From positions 2,170,001 to 2,234,000 of the forward strand of contig NZ_CP062005.1 in NCBI RefSeq assembly GCF_014840935.1: DNA of 64,000 nt, written 5' to 3'. Position 1 is the first letter of the stretch. Each line of letters opens with the position of its first letter. Origin of the DNA: Halomonas sp. YLGW01 (GTDB lineage: Bacteria; Pseudomonadota; Gammaproteobacteria; Pseudomonadales; Halomonadaceae). Of this stretch, positions 1 through 8,477 are shown in pieces. Below the pieces are notes generated by a model. The model did no database searches. It worked only from the letters and a program-made list of their open reading frames with translations, and was not told the DNA's origin. A program made the position numbers and the translations under genes.

Positions 1-90
1 GCCCAGACTCAGGATCAGCAGCGCCGCCGGCCAGGGCCGACGACGCTGGAACGACGATAGGAAAGACGAAGGTAACAGGTAGCGCATCAT
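1..90 (-). CDS. N-terminus of an exported or membrane protein, cut by window edge
   Basis: Thirty codons are visible, from an ATG ATG pair at 90/87 to the window edge. GGAG lies four bases before the first ATG. The peptide starts MMRYLLPSS, has a basic patch (QRRRPW) and then a hydrophobic run (PAALLILSLG), which is the pattern of a signal peptide or N-terminal membrane anchor. The mature domain is outside the window, so no function can be given. Upstream (91-271) I see no convincing promoter hexamers. Confidence 0.5.
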   Translation of the reverse strand, partial: MMRYLLPSSFLSSFQRRRPWPAALLILSLG

Positions 91-271
91 CAGGACTCCG
101 CTAATGCTCGATCAAGACCGCCGTTCCACGACGGTCCTTGAACACGGTGCCCCTTTGCAACGTCCGGGGCACTACGAAAGGGCCATGGCAAGACGTGTCC
201 GACCAGGCCCGGTGACACTTTGCGGGCAAGCCTATCAGGCATTGGCCGAATCACCGAGAATTATTGCACTG

Positions 272-311
272 CACAAAATAAAAAACCCTGCCAGGCGGAC
301 CTGGCAGGGTT
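272..311 (-). terminator. Rho-independent terminator of htpG
   Basis: A perfect 12-bp stem (284-295 with 300-311, AACCCTGCCAGG and its complement) closes a four-base loop. Read on the minus strand it is followed by a T-rich tract (complement of 272-285). It lies about 50 bases past the htpG stop codon. Confidence 0.85.
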
Positions 312-362
312 GGCGATGACTCACCACGCGCGTAACAGGTACGCGCGATCAGCACATGGCGC

Positions 363-2267
363 TCAAGCCATCAGCAGCGCATTGAGGCGCTTGACGTAGG
401 CGGCCGGATCATCGAGATGACCGCCCTCGGCGATGATCGCCTGGTCGAGCAGGATGCGCGACAGATCGCTGAAGGCCTCGCCTTCGGCGCCTTCCAGACG
501 ACCGACCAGCGCATGCTCGGGGTTGAGCTCGAGGATCGGCTTGACCTCCGGCATCGGCTGGCCGGCGGCCTCCATGATACGACGCATCTGGAAGCCCATC
601 TCGTGTTCCGGCAGCACCACGCAGGCCGGGGAGTCGGTCAGGCGATGGGTGACCTTGACCTCCTGAACCTCTTCGCCCAGGGCCTCCTTGACGCGCTTGA
701 CCAGGTCTTCCTTGGACTTGGCGGTCTCTTCCTGTGCCTTCTTCTCGTCCTCGTCCTCGATCTCGCCCAGATCCAGTTCGCCCTTGGCGACGTCGACCAT
801 GGACTTGCCGTCGAACTCGGTGAGGTGGCTCATCAGCCACTCGTCGATGCGATCGGAGAGCAGCAGGACCTCGATACCCTTCTTGCGGAAGATCTCGAGA
901 TGCGGGCTGTGCTTGGCCGCATTGAAGCTATCGGCCACGATGTAGTAGATCTTCTGCTGGCCTTCCTTCATGCGCTCGACGTAGGCCGCCAGCGACTGAT
1001 CCTGGGTCGCGCTGTCGGTGTGGGTCGAGGCGAAGCGCAGCAGTGCGGCGATCTTGTCGCGGTTGGCATGATCCTCGGCCGGGCCTTCCTTCAGCACCGT
1101 GCCGAAGGTGTTCCAGAAGGTCTGGTACTGCTCGTCGTCCTTGGCCAGCTTCTTGAGCATGTCCAGGCCACGCTTGGTCAGAGCCGCCTTCATCTTGTCG
1201 ACCTGCGGGTCCTGCTGCAGCAGTTCGCGGGACACGTTCAGCGACAGGTCCTTGGAATCCACCACGCCCTTGATGAAGCGCAGGTACAGCGGCAGGAACT
1301 GCTCGGCGTCATCCATGATGAAGACGCGCTGCACGTAGAGCTTAAGGCCACGGGCTCCATCGCGCTCGTACAGATCGAAGGGCGCGCGGCCCGGCACGTA
1401 CAGAAGGCTGGTGTAGTCGAGCTTGCCCTCGACCCGGTTATGGCTCCAGGTCAGCGGGTCGCTGAAGTCATGGGAGACATGCTTGTAGAACGCCTTGTAC
1501 TCATCGTCGCTGATCTCGGCCTTGGGGCGCACCCACATCGCCGTCGCCTCGTTGACGGTCTCCCAGGTGGTGACCTCGCTACCTTCGACCTCATTGCCCT
1601 CGTCGTCCTTGGCGGTCTCGGTCTTGGGCATGCGCACCGGCACTTCGATGTGATCGGAGTACTTGCGCACCAGGTTCTGGAGGCGGAAGTCGTCGGCGTA
1701 TTCCTGGGCGTCTTCCTTGAGATGCAGGACGATCTCGGTGCCACGCACCTCGCGGTCGATATCGGCGATGGTAAATTCGCCCTCGCCCTTGGAGCGCCAC
1801 TCGACGCCGGCATCATGGGGCTGGTCGGCACGGCGGGTGCGAACACTCACCTCATCGGCGACGATGAAGCCGGAATAAAAGCCGACGCCGAACTGGCCGA
1901 TCAGGCGCGCGTCCTTCTGCTGCTCGCCGGAGAGCTGCTTGAGGAAGTCGGCGGTACCGCTCTTGGCGATGGTGCCGAGGTTCTGGATCACCTCGTCGCG
2001 GCTCATGCCGATGCCGTTGTCGCGCACGGTCACGGTGCCGGCCTTGGCATCATGCTCGATCTCGACACGCAGTTCGCTGTCACCTTCGTAGAGCGCATCG
2101 TTGTCCAGGGCCTGATAGCGCAGCTTGTCGCAGGCATCGGCGGCGTTGGAAATCAGCTCACGCAGGAAGATCTCCCGGTTGGAGTACAGGGAGTGAATCA
2201 TCAGATTCAGCAGCTGCTTGACTTCGGTCTGGAAGCCCAGGGTTTCTTCATGGGTGACGGTAGACAT
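363..2267 (-). CDS. htpG: Molecular chaperone HtpG (Hsp90)
   Basis: HtpG is the bacterial Hsp90, an ATP-driven cytoplasmic dimer that remodels client proteins, often with DnaK. The 634-residue product has the family's normal length. The N-terminal GHKL ATPase domain shows the ATP-binding Glu/Asn box ([12 protein letters not shown], about 37-48), the DNGIGM motif (about 83-88) and the glycine lid box GQFGVGF (about 124-130). The middle domain carries the conserved NVSRELLQ segment that supplies the catalytic arginine, and a dimerisation domain follows. The ATG at 2267 has GAGGGA upstream. The gene is monocistronic, with a heat-shock type promoter at 2346-2373 and a strong terminator at 272-311. 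Confidence 0.97.
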   Translation of the reverse strand: MSTVTHEETLGFQTEVKQLLNLMIHSLYSNREIFLRELISNAADACDKLRYQALDNDALYEGDSELRVEIEHDAKAGTVTVRDNGIGMSRDEVIQNLGTIAKSGTADFLKQLSGEQQKDARLIGQFGVGFYSGFIVADEVSVRTRRADQPHDAGVEWRSKGEGEFTIADIDREVRGTEIVLHLKEDAQEYADDFRLQNLVRKYSDHIEVPVRMPKTETAKDDEGNEVEGSEVTTWETVNEATAMWVRPKAEISDDEYKAFYKHVSHDFSDPLTWSHNRVEGKLDYTSLLYVPGRAPFDLYERDGARGLKLYVQRVFIMDDAEQFLPLYLRFIKGVVDSKDLSLNVSRELLQQDPQVDKMKAALTKRGLDMLKKLAKDDEQYQTFWNTFGTVLKEGPAEDHANRDKIAALLRFASTHTDSATQDQSLAAYVERMKEGQQKIYYIVADSFNAAKHSPHLEIFRKKGIEVLLLSDRIDEWLMSHLTEFDGKSMVDVAKGELDLGEIEDEDEKKAQEETAKSKEDLVKRVKEALGEEVQEVKVTHRLTDSPACVVLPEHEMGFQMRRIMEAAGQPMPEVKPILELNPEHALVGRLEGAEGEAFSDLSRILLDQAIIAEGGHLDDPAAYVKRLNALLMA

Positions 2268-2345
2268 GTAACGAGTCCCTCATCGATCTCAGCATTGGGA
2301 GCGGTTGCCTAGGGCAACGCGCCGGTATCAGGTGACGTGACCGAG

Positions 2346-2373
2346 ATATGGGGCTCTGGATGGGCTTTTCAAG
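2346..2373 (-). promoter_or_regulatory. Sigma-32 (RpoH) type promoter of htpG
   Basis: Read on the minus strand there is CTTGAAA (2367-2373), a 13-base spacer and CCCCATAT (2346-2353). This matches the classic RpoH pattern CTTGAAA-N13-CCCCATnT. It puts the transcript start about 70 bases before the htpG ATG. The position in front of a heat-shock gene supports the match. Confidence 0.85.
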
Positions 2374-2451
2374 CCTGCCGAATCAACTGGATGGCATCGA
2401 TTCGACAAATCAGGCAAGGCGACGCTGAATCATGTGGTGTCCAGTCGATGG

Positions 2452-2766
2452 CTAATCACCACGACCGGCGCGCCAGGCGTGATAAGGCGCCAGGTGACGA
2501 TCGACCCGGGTCAGCAGCCAACCGACGATCAGGGCATCGTCAGCAAGCCCCAGCAGCAGGACGACATCGGGGATCAGGTCCAGCGGCGACAGCAGGTAAC
2601 CCAGCGCCGCGGCCATGAAGCCGATCGCCGCCCAGGGCACCGGCCGATAGCGCCCCGTCAGCACATCCCCAAGCATCGGCAAGAACGTTTTAAGCGCGCG
2701 GCCGATCCGCGCAAGCGACCGACCGCGCCGGCCCAGCCACCCCCTGCCTGATGGTGATCCTGCCAT
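2452..2766 (-). CDS. DUF1232 (YkvA-type) small membrane protein
   Basis: The 104-residue protein has a basic N-terminal part and the DUF1232 signature (IGFMAAALGYLLSPLDLIPD, roughly residues 50-69) followed by a second hydrophobic stretch. Members are small membrane-associated proteins of unknown role. An upstream in-frame ATG at 2781 exists, but GGGGGAGAG sits five bases before the ATG at 2766, so 2766 is preferred. It is divergent from slt, sharing the 2767-2954 gap, and transcribed towards htpG. The family is confident; no function is known. Confidence 0.8.
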   Translation of the reverse strand: MAGSPSGRGWLGRRGRSLARIGRALKTFLPMLGDVLTGRYRPVPWAAIGFMAAALGYLLSPLDLIPDVVLLLGLADDALIVGWLLTRVDRHLAPYHAWRAGRGD

Positions 2767-2954
2767 GTTGCTCTCCCCCATTGCCCCGTTTGCACTTACC
2801 GACGTCCAAGACGCGATGGTGAATCCTCACGACCAGTATACCCGGCCTATTACTCCGCCTGAGTTTCAGAACCTGTCGGAAGCTGGCGACACTACTCAAC
2901 GGCCTATGCATCGGCGAAGATGGACTCAAGTGGCACGACTCAGGAGATTCTCGA

Positions 2955-4925
2955 ATGCGACGCCCTTTTCCCTTCCGGCATTGGCCGGTACTGCTGGCAA
3001 GCCTGGCACTGAGCCTGCCACTGAGTCTGTCCGTCGACACCGCAAAGGCGGATGCGAATCAGGATAGCGCCATGCGCGAGGCCCTGGCCGCGGCCAGGGC
3101 GCAGGAATTCTCGCGCATCGATGAGACGGCCCTCGATGGCCATGTTCTCGAAGGCTACGTGGACTACCACCGCCTGCTCGCCCGCCTGCCCGATGCGCCG
3201 GCATCGCAGGTGCAGGCCTTCCTCACCCGTCACGACGACTCGCCGCTGGCCGACTGGATGCGCGGCGAAGCGATCAGCCGCTACGGCGAGGCCGGTCGCT
3301 TTGAAAGCCTGCGCGAGATCGCCGACGGCGAGCCCCGCGGCACCCCCCGCCGCTGCTACTACTATACCGCCCTGCTCGATACCCGGCCTCGGGACGCCGC
3401 CGAGGGTGGCCGCGCGCTGTGGCGCGTTGGTCGCTCCCAACCCGAGGCCTGTGACCCGCTGTTTCGCACCCTTCGCGAGCGCGGCGAGATCGGGGCCCTC
3501 GAGATCTGGGAGCGCCTGACGCTCGCCTGGCAGGCCGGCGAGACCGGCATGGTGAGCTACCTCGGCCGTCAGCTGGGCAGCGCCTGGCAACCCGGGCTCG
3601 ATGCCCTCGAGCGCTTGCAACAGGACTTCTCGGCGATCACTCAGGTGCCGACGTCGATCGGTCCCGAGGGGCGCGGCACCAGCGCGCTCTTTGCCGCCGC
3701 CATGCACGGCTTCACCCGTGCCGATACCGAGGCGGCCCTGGAAGCCTGGCGCAAGGTCGCCCCGCATGTCGCACTCGGTGCCGCCGAGCGCCATGCCATC
3801 GAGCACGACCTGGTCTTCTACTCCCTGGTCCGGGAGATCGACAACAACCGGGGCTGGGTGGATGCCACCCTGCCCGGCCTTCAGGACACCGACCTGCTGG
3901 AACTCAGGGTGCGCACCGCCTTGGCCGAAAGCGACTGGTCCGGCGTCATCGACTGGGTGCATCGGCTGCCGGACGCACCGCGCCGCGAGGCCCGCTGGCA
4001 GTACTGGGTGGGCCGCGCCCTCGAGCAGCTCGGCAACCCCAGCGGAGCCACCCAGGAATTCCAGGCCGCCGCCGGTGAGCGCAGCTTCTTCGGTTTCGCC
4101 GCCGCCGACCGCCTCGAGGTTCCCTATGCGCTGAACCTGGAGCGGGTCAGCTACAACGCGGCTTACCGCGAGCGCATCGCCGAGTGGCCGGTGGTACAAC
4201 GCACCGAGGCCCTGATTCGCATCGGCGAGCCGGGGCTTGCCAACAGCGAGTGGTTTGCTGCCGCGCGGCGCGCCGATGAGGCCAAGGCCAAGGCCCTCGC
4301 CGACTACGCCGCCTACCGGGGCTGGCACGCGCGAGCGGTGCAGACCACGATTGCTGCCGGCCTGTGGGATGCCCTCGACTGGCGCTTCCCCGAGGCCTAT
4401 CGCGATGACTTCATGCACTGGGGCAACCGCCATGGGACTGACCCCTACCTGCTGATGGCCATCGCCCGCCGCGAGAGCGCCTACAATCCGACGGTGGTCT
4501 CCCCTGCCGGTGCCCGTGGCCTGATGCAGCTGATGCCGGCCACCGCCCGCGAAGTCAGTCGTCGATTGGGGCTCGAGGACCCCGGCCCCTATGGCGTGCT
4601 GAACCCCGAGACCAACATCCAGCTGGGCAGTCGCTATATCCAGGACATGATCGCCCGCTACCGGGGCAACCGGCTGGCCGCCACCGCCGCCTACAACGCC
4701 GGCCCGAATCGCGTCGACCGCTGGCTCGAGGATGCCCCGCGGGAGTTTGACCTCTTCGTGGAGAGCATTCCCTTCCACGAGACCCGCCAGTACGTCCAGG
4801 CGGTGATGGCCTACCGGGTGATCTTCGAAAGCCTCGCCCAGGGCGGCGAGACGCAGGAGGTGGCCCTGCTGACTGCCGCGGAGCGCGGCGGGCGCTACGA
4901 TACCTCGCTGCTCGCCCGGCAATAG
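2955..4925 (+). CDS. slt: Soluble lytic murein transglycosylase (Slt70 type)
   Basis: This periplasmic enzyme cleaves the MurNAc-GlcNAc bond of peptidoglycan with formation of a 1,6-anhydro end. The 656-residue product starts with a signal peptide (basic MRRPFPFR, hydrophobic core, likely cleavage near AKA-D around residue 32). A long alpha-superhelical domain follows, and the C-terminal lysozyme-like domain has the catalytic glutamate in RRESAYNP (Glu about 507), then GARGLMQLMPATA and AYNAGPNRV. Length and order fit Slt70. AGGAGA precedes the ATG. Unlike in E. coli, trpR is not adjacent. A very stable hairpin (4995-5040) closes the unit. Confidence 0.95.
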   Translation: MRRPFPFRHWPVLLASLALSLPLSLSVDTAKADANQDSAMREALAAARAQEFSRIDETALDGHVLEGYVDYHRLLARLPDAPASQVQAFLTRHDDSPLADWMRGEAISRYGEAGRFESLREIADGEPRGTPRRCYYYTALLDTRPRDAAEGGRALWRVGRSQPEACDPLFRTLRERGEIGALEIWERLTLAWQAGETGMVSYLGRQLGSAWQPGLDALERLQQDFSAITQVPTSIGPEGRGTSALFAAAMHGFTRADTEAALEAWRKVAPHVALGAAERHAIEHDLVFYSLVREIDNNRGWVDATLPGLQDTDLLELRVRTALAESDWSGVIDWVHRLPDAPRREARWQYWVGRALEQLGNPSGATQEFQAAAGERSFFGFAAADRLEVPYALNLERVSYNAAYRERIAEWPVVQRTEALIRIGEPGLANSEWFAAARRADEAKAKALADYAAYRGWHARAVQTTIAAGLWDALDWRFPEAYRDDFMHWGNRHGTDPYLLMAIARRESAYNPTVVSPAGARGLMQLMPATAREVSRRLGLEDPGPYGVLNPETNIQLGSRYIQDMIARYRGNRLAATAAYNAGPNRVDRWLEDAPREFDLFVESIPFHETRQYVQAVMAYRVIFESLAQGGETQEVALLTAAERGGRYDTSLLARQ

Positions 4926-4956
4926 ACCGCGTGCCGAGCGCGCCCTCGGCACGCCA

Positions 4957-4998
4957 GACCCGACAAGTCTGACCCGAGAAGTCAGAACGACAAGCCAG
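4957..4998. repeat. Degenerate 14-bp tandem repeat in the slt 3' region
   Basis: Two 14-base units, GACCCGACAAGTCT (4957-4970) and GACCCGAGAAGTCA (4971-4984), match at 12 of 14 positions. A third weaker copy runs on to about 4998, where the terminator hairpin begins. It is non-coding and lies just after the slt stop codon. Confidence 0.55.
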
Positions 4999-5040
4999 AC
5001 ACACCACGGGCCCGCTCTGGCGGGCCCGTGGTGTGTCTGG
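4995..5040. terminator. Long hairpin between convergent slt and LysE-family gene
   Basis: A perfect 21-bp inverted repeat (4995-5015 with 5020-5040, arms beginning CCAGACACACC) encloses the loop TCTG. It lacks a clear T-tract on either strand. Its position between two convergent genes makes a bidirectional terminator likely. Confidence 0.7.
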
Positions 5041-5065
5041 GCTGGCTGATAGGTCGTTCGACGCG

Positions 5066-5710
5066 TCAGACGGGACGCTGAGACAGCGCCAGCTTGAGGC
5101 CAAAGGCCACCATCACCGCCCCGGTGGCACCGTCCAGGGTGCGGGACACGGCTCGCCGGGCCAGCCAGTGACCGGCCCGGCCGAGCATCACCGCGATGCC
5201 GATCTGCCACAGGTTGGCGATCAGGAAGTGCACCCCGGCGAGCCACAACGACTTGGCCAGCGCCGGATCGCCCGGGGCGATGAACTGAGGCAGAAAGGCC
5301 ATGTAGAAGACCACCGTCTTGGGGTTGAGCACATTGGACAGGAAGCCCTCGCGCAGCGGCACCCAGCGCGACACCGATTGCCGCTCGACCGCGCAGCCCG
5401 CCACCGGCAGAGGCGTGCCCCGGCGGGCGCTCGCTAGACTCTGCAGGCCAAGCCATATCAGATAGGCCGCCCCGGCGAGCTTGAGCGCCGAGAAGGCCCA
5501 GGCCGACTGCAGCAGGATGACCGAGATACCAAGCGCCGAGACAGTGGCGTGCACGAAGAGTCCGGCACAGATGGCCAGACTGGTCAGCACCCCGTCACTA
5601 AGGCCACCGCGGGTGGTGTTGCGAATCACCAGCAGGGTATCCACCCCGGGACTGATCGTCAGCAGGGTGATGGCGACCAGAAAGGGCCAGAACTGGGCAT
5701 CGAAGAACAT
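5066..5710 (-). CDS. LysE/RhtB family amino-acid exporter
   Basis: The 214-residue inner-membrane protein has about six hydrophobic segments and the LysE-superfamily N-terminal motif ITLLTISPGVDTLLVIRNTTRGG (around residues 16-38; SPGVD is the hallmark). The second half has the usual NPKTVVFYMAFLPQF segment. Members export amino acids or homoserine-lactone-like compounds; the substrate cannot be told from sequence. The open frame extends to 5785, but the ATG at 5710 begins where family alignments begin and has GGAGG about ten bases upstream. It follows the TM2 gene on the same strand and may be co-transcribed. Confidence 0.88.
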   Translation of the reverse strand: MFFDAQFWPFLVAITLLTISPGVDTLLVIRNTTRGGLSDGVLTSLAICAGLFVHATVSALGISVILLQSAWAFSALKLAGAAYLIWLGLQSLASARRGTPLPVAGCAVERQSVSRWVPLREGFLSNVLNPKTVVFYMAFLPQFIAPGDPALAKSLWLAGVHFLIANLWQIGIAVMLGRAGHWLARRAVSRTLDGATGAVMVAFGLKLALSQRPV

Positions 5711-5788
5711 GGGCGGCGGGCCTCCTTGCCGGGCGGGATCACCCTTGAAGGGCGAATGGACTGTGGCCGGGGCATGCCCGGCCACGGA

Positions 5789-6211
5789 TCAGTTGAAGAT
5801 GCCGCGCTTGGCATGCTTCATCGAGATCTGGTCGTTGAGGGTCCAGAAATCATAGAGCACGCCCAGCAGGAAGAACCCGCCGGTCAGCAGGTAGAGGATG
5901 CCGGTCAGCCACTTGCCCATGTAGAAGCGATGCAGGCCGAACACGCCGAGGAAGGTCAGCAGCACCCAGGCCAGCGAGTAGTTGACCGGGCCGGCCTGAT
6001 AGCGGAAGTCGGCCTCCCGATCCATGCTCGGAATGAGAAACAGGTCGATCAGCCAGCCGATACCCAAGAGGCCCAGGGTGAAGAACCAGATGGTGCCGGT
6101 CACCGGCTTGCCATAGTAGAAACGATGGGCGCCGAGGAAACCGAAGATCCACAGCAGGTAGCCGATCAGCTTGCTGTGGGTGTCGCTGGGCGCGCTGCTC
6201 AGTGATGCCAT
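5789..6211 (-). CDS. TM2-domain membrane protein
   Basis: The 140-residue product contains two TM2-like units: residues about 12-60 (KLIGYLLWIFGFLGAHRFYYGK, then a second helix ending in LIDLFLIP) and about 80-128 (LLTFLGVFGLHRFYMGK, then LLYDFWTLNDQI-like end). The GxHRFYxGK loop between paired helices is the TM2 signature. The role in bacteria is unknown. The ATG at 6211 has GAGG about eight bases upstream; the longer open frame reads into the oxygenase gene and is rejected. It probably forms a unit with the oxygenase upstream and the LysE exporter downstream. Confidence 0.85.
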   Translation of the reverse strand: MASLSSAPSDTHSKLIGYLLWIFGFLGAHRFYYGKPVTGTIWFFTLGLLGIGWLIDLFLIPSMDREADFRYQAGPVNYSLAWVLLTFLGVFGLHRFYMGKWLTGILYLLTGGFFLLGVLYDFWTLNDQISMKHAKRGIFN

Positions 6212-6281
6212 GTCAGATACCTCGTCAGAATGCGAAACATGTAACCCGCCGATCGCCGGCGCCAGGCGCCGGCGTCGAGAC

Positions 6282-7121
6282 TCAGATGACGCCCAGCTCG
6301 CGCAGGCGCTCCTTGAGGTAGCTGTCGGCGGTGTGACGCTCTGACAGCACCACTTCCGGCCGCGGGTGCAGGAACAGCGGCAGGGACAGACGCGACTGGA
6401 AGCGCGCGGGACCACTGGGATTGACCACGCGGTGGGACGTCGAGGGGAAGTGCCCACCCGAGGCCTCCTGGAGCATGTCGCCGACGTTGATGATCAGCTG
6501 GCCCGGATCGCAGGGAACCGCCAGCCACTCGCCCTCGCGGGTCTTCACCTCGAGCCCGGGCTCGTTGGCCGCCGGCAGCACGGTGATCAGGTTGATGTCC
6601 TCATGGGCGGCGGCACGCACCGCGCCGGGCACCTCGTCGCCGGCCAGCGGCGGATAGTGCAGGACCCGCAGCAGGGTCTGACCGCTCTCGGCGATCATCC
6701 GCGACAGCGGCTCCCGATAGTGGCTGGCCACCTCGGGCGGTGTCTCGGCTTCGATCCAGCCAAGCAGAGTCGAGGCCAACTCTTCCGCTCGACGATAATA
6801 CTCCATGATGTCGTCGGCCAGGGCCTCGGGCAGCCGGCCCCAAGGATAGACGTGATAGTACTCCTTCAGGTCCTTGACCGTGCGACCCTTGGCGGTCTCG
6901 GACACCTCGGGCGGGAAGTAGCCATCCTGGCGCTCGGGGTCGAAGCGAAAATCATGCTTCTCCTCTCCCTGGAAGAAGTCGTGCCATTGGCGATAGATGG
7001 ATTCCACCAGCTCGGCGGAAATCGGGTGATTGCGCAACACCCCGAATCCCGTCTCTCGCAGCGAGGCGACGAAGCGTTGGGGGGCGTCGGCGGCGGTGAA
7101 ATCGACGTTCTGGACGGGCAT
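6282..7121 (-). CDS. 2-oxoglutarate/Fe(II) dioxygenase, isopenicillin-N-synthase family
   Basis: The 279-residue soluble enzyme has the double-stranded beta-helix of the IPNS-like oxygenases. The iron facial triad is visible as HED (His173, Asp175) and a distal histidine in STSHRV (His230). The 2-oxoglutarate-binding Arg-x-Ser is QSRLSLP (Arg244, Ser246). An N-terminal DIOX_N-like segment (FVASLRETGFGVLRNH) is also typical. The substrate cannot be predicted. The start at 7121 has only a weak ribosome site (GGA). It is divergent from cspA and leads a possible unit with the TM2 and LysE-family genes. Confidence 0.85.
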   Translation of the reverse strand: MPVQNVDFTAADAPQRFVASLRETGFGVLRNHPISAELVESIYRQWHDFFQGEEKHDFRFDPERQDGYFPPEVSETAKGRTVKDLKEYYHVYPWGRLPEALADDIMEYYRRAEELASTLLGWIEAETPPEVASHYREPLSRMIAESGQTLLRVLHYPPLAGDEVPGAVRAAAHEDINLITVLPAANEPGLEVKTREGEWLAVPCDPGQLIINVGDMLQEASGGHFPSTSHRVVNPSGPARFQSRLSLPLFLHPRPEVVLSERHTADSYLKERLRELGVI

Positions 7122-7312
7122 GGTAATTCCATCTAAAGTGATTTTGCGGGCATTCAGGCATGCCGTTCAGCGGGTATATTGACCCAACTCGGCTGCCGAT
7201 GCATCTCCGCAACGTGGGTGGGTGTATGGGTATGTTGCAAGTTGTTTGCCGTGGACTGATTCCTTCGACATTCTCCCTTTGCGCGTCTTCCTCACACGCC
7301 CCGCGTATTGAA

Positions 7313-7344
7313 GGGGGTCATGTCGGGCTTGGTCCGACACCCCC
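7313..7344 (+). promoter_or_regulatory. Hairpin in the cold-shock gene leader
   Basis: TGTCGG (7321-7326) pairs with CCGACA (7334-7339) around a seven-base loop. An outer GGGGG (7313-7317) can pair with CCCCC (7340-7344) across a three-base bulge. It ends 35 bases before the cspA-type ATG. Cold-shock mRNAs are known for structured leaders, so a regulatory role is plausible but unproven. Confidence 0.5.
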
Positions 7345-7379
7345 GGCATCATCATTACGTCAGGTAAGGAAAATCAAAA

Positions 7380-7586
7380 ATGGCAACTGGCACTGTCAAG
7401 TGGTTCAACGACACCAAGGGCTTCGGCTTTATCTCTCCGGATGACGGCGGCGACGACCTCTTCGCCCATTTCTCCGAGATCCAGGCCGAGGGCTTCAAGT
7501 CCCTACAGGACGGGCAGAAGGTGAGCTTCGACGTCACCCAGGGCAAGAAGGGCCTCCAGGCCGCCAACATCAAGCCCGTCAGCTAA
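7380..7586 (+). CDS. Cold-shock domain protein (CspA family)
   Basis: The 68-residue protein is a single OB-fold cold-shock domain with both RNA-binding motifs: KGFGFI (RNP1) and DLFAHF (RNP2, usually LFVHF). It binds single-stranded RNA and DNA and acts as an RNA chaperone and transcription antiterminator in the cytoplasm. AAGGA lies about ten bases before the ATG. It has a long upstream gap (7122-7379) containing the hairpin noted separately, and its own terminator follows at 7684. Which Csp paralogue it is (cold-inducible or constitutive) cannot be told. Confidence 0.95.
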   Translation: MATGTVKWFNDTKGFGFISPDDGGDDLFAHFSEIQAEGFKSLQDGQKVSFDVTQGKKGLQAANIKPVS

Positions 7587-7683
7587 CGACGCGCCTGCCC
7601 CTCGCCAGTTGCTTGCACTGCACCTCGGCAGACGGCAGCAGAGGGTTCGCAGCATCGGGGGCTCAGGTTCCCGATGACTGAAC

Positions 7684-7713
7684 AAGGGTCCACGCGAGTG
7701 GACCCTTTCCTTT
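7684..7713 (+). terminator. Terminator of the cold-shock gene
   Basis: AAGGGTCCAC (7684-7693) pairs with GTGGACCCTT (7698-7707) around GCGA, and TTTCCTTT follows. It is about 100 bases past the stop codon. Confidence 0.85.
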
Positions 7714-7760
7714 AGACGCTGGCCTCCGTTCTCACCCTCGAAAGCCATCGTTCATGACGA

Positions 7761-8396
7761 TCAGGGCTGCTCGAGGGCCTCGCCGGCATCATGCAGCATG
7801 TCCTCCGGCGTCTTGCTCTCAGCCTCCTTGAACTGCTGATCGATCTCCTGCTGAGCCTCCTCGAACCGGCGCTCGGTCTCGGCCATGAAGGCCTCGATCT
7901 CAGACTCGCTGGTCTCTCCCGGCGCCACGTCCAGGTTTTCGCCCTCATTGAGCATAGCGTCGATCTCGGCGCCAGACGGCGCAGCGGGGGTCGCGGCGTC
8001 GCCTGGGTCGGTCATCGGCTCACCAGACATGGCTTCACCGGACATGGATTCGCCGGTCAGCGGCTCATCAAGCATGGACGGCTGCACGTCTTGGGTATCG
8101 TCACTTGTCGCGTCTTCGCTTGCAGCGTCGACCATCCCGGTCGAGACCGACGCGCTGTCTGCCGCCTCATCCTCGGCGCCTACCGGCGCGCTCGCGGACT
8201 GTGCCCCGGTGGCCGCGGCGCTGTCATCACCACTCGCCTCGACACTCGCTTCAGCGCCGCTCTCGACCGGCTCGCCGCTGGGCTGGTCGGCGCCCGCCAC
8301 CTCGGCGGGCGCCGGCTCGTCGCCATTGCCACATCCGGCCAGCCCCAGGCTCATCACCAAGACCAGCAGCAGGGACCTGTATGGCGTCTTCATCAT
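7761..8396 (-). CDS. Acidic, low-complexity lipoprotein
   Basis: The 211-residue product starts with a signal sequence ending in the lipobox LAGC (Cys22), so it is a predicted lipoprotein. The mature part is very rich in Ala, Ser, Glu and Asp and includes a degenerate pentapeptide repeat (SGE plus Ala/Ser/Pro plus Met, three or four copies around residues 115-130). The C-terminal 55 residues look like a charged amphipathic helix or coiled coil (EIEAFMAETERRFEEAQQEI). I do not recognise the family. GAGG precedes the ATG at 8396; the ATG at 8393 is an alternative. A strongly acidic surface protein fits a halophile. Confidence 0.75.
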   Translation of the reverse strand: MMKTPYRSLLLVLVMSLGLAGCGNGDEPAPAEVAGADQPSGEPVESGAEASVEASGDDSAAATGAQSASAPVGAEDEAADSASVSTGMVDAASEDATSDDTQDVQPSMLDEPLTGESMSGEAMSGEPMTDPGDAATPAAPSGAEIDAMLNEGENLDVAPGETSESEIEAFMAETERRFEEAQQEIDQQFKEAESKTPEDMLHDAGEALEQP

Positions 8397-8477
8397 CTTC
8401 AACGTCCTCTCATCGTAGTGTGGGGGCATTCCAGCAAAGGGCAGGAACCGGCGCAAGGCGCCAACTCATTCGCGGGC

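Noticed and set aside
104-319. 71-codon plus-strand frame before htpG
   Set aside because: It runs through the htpG terminator, has no good ribosome site and no recognisable protein features.
417-2312. 631-codon open frame antisense to htpG
   Set aside because: It mirrors htpG, which has all Hsp90 motifs, a promoter and a terminator. Long antisense frames are common in GC-rich DNA, and the predicted protein is a Leu/His/Gly-rich shadow without domains.
2940-5456. 838-codon open frame antisense to slt and crossing into the LysE-family gene
   Set aside because: slt has a signal peptide, catalytic motif and ribosome site; the antisense frame crosses two genes and the long terminator hairpin.
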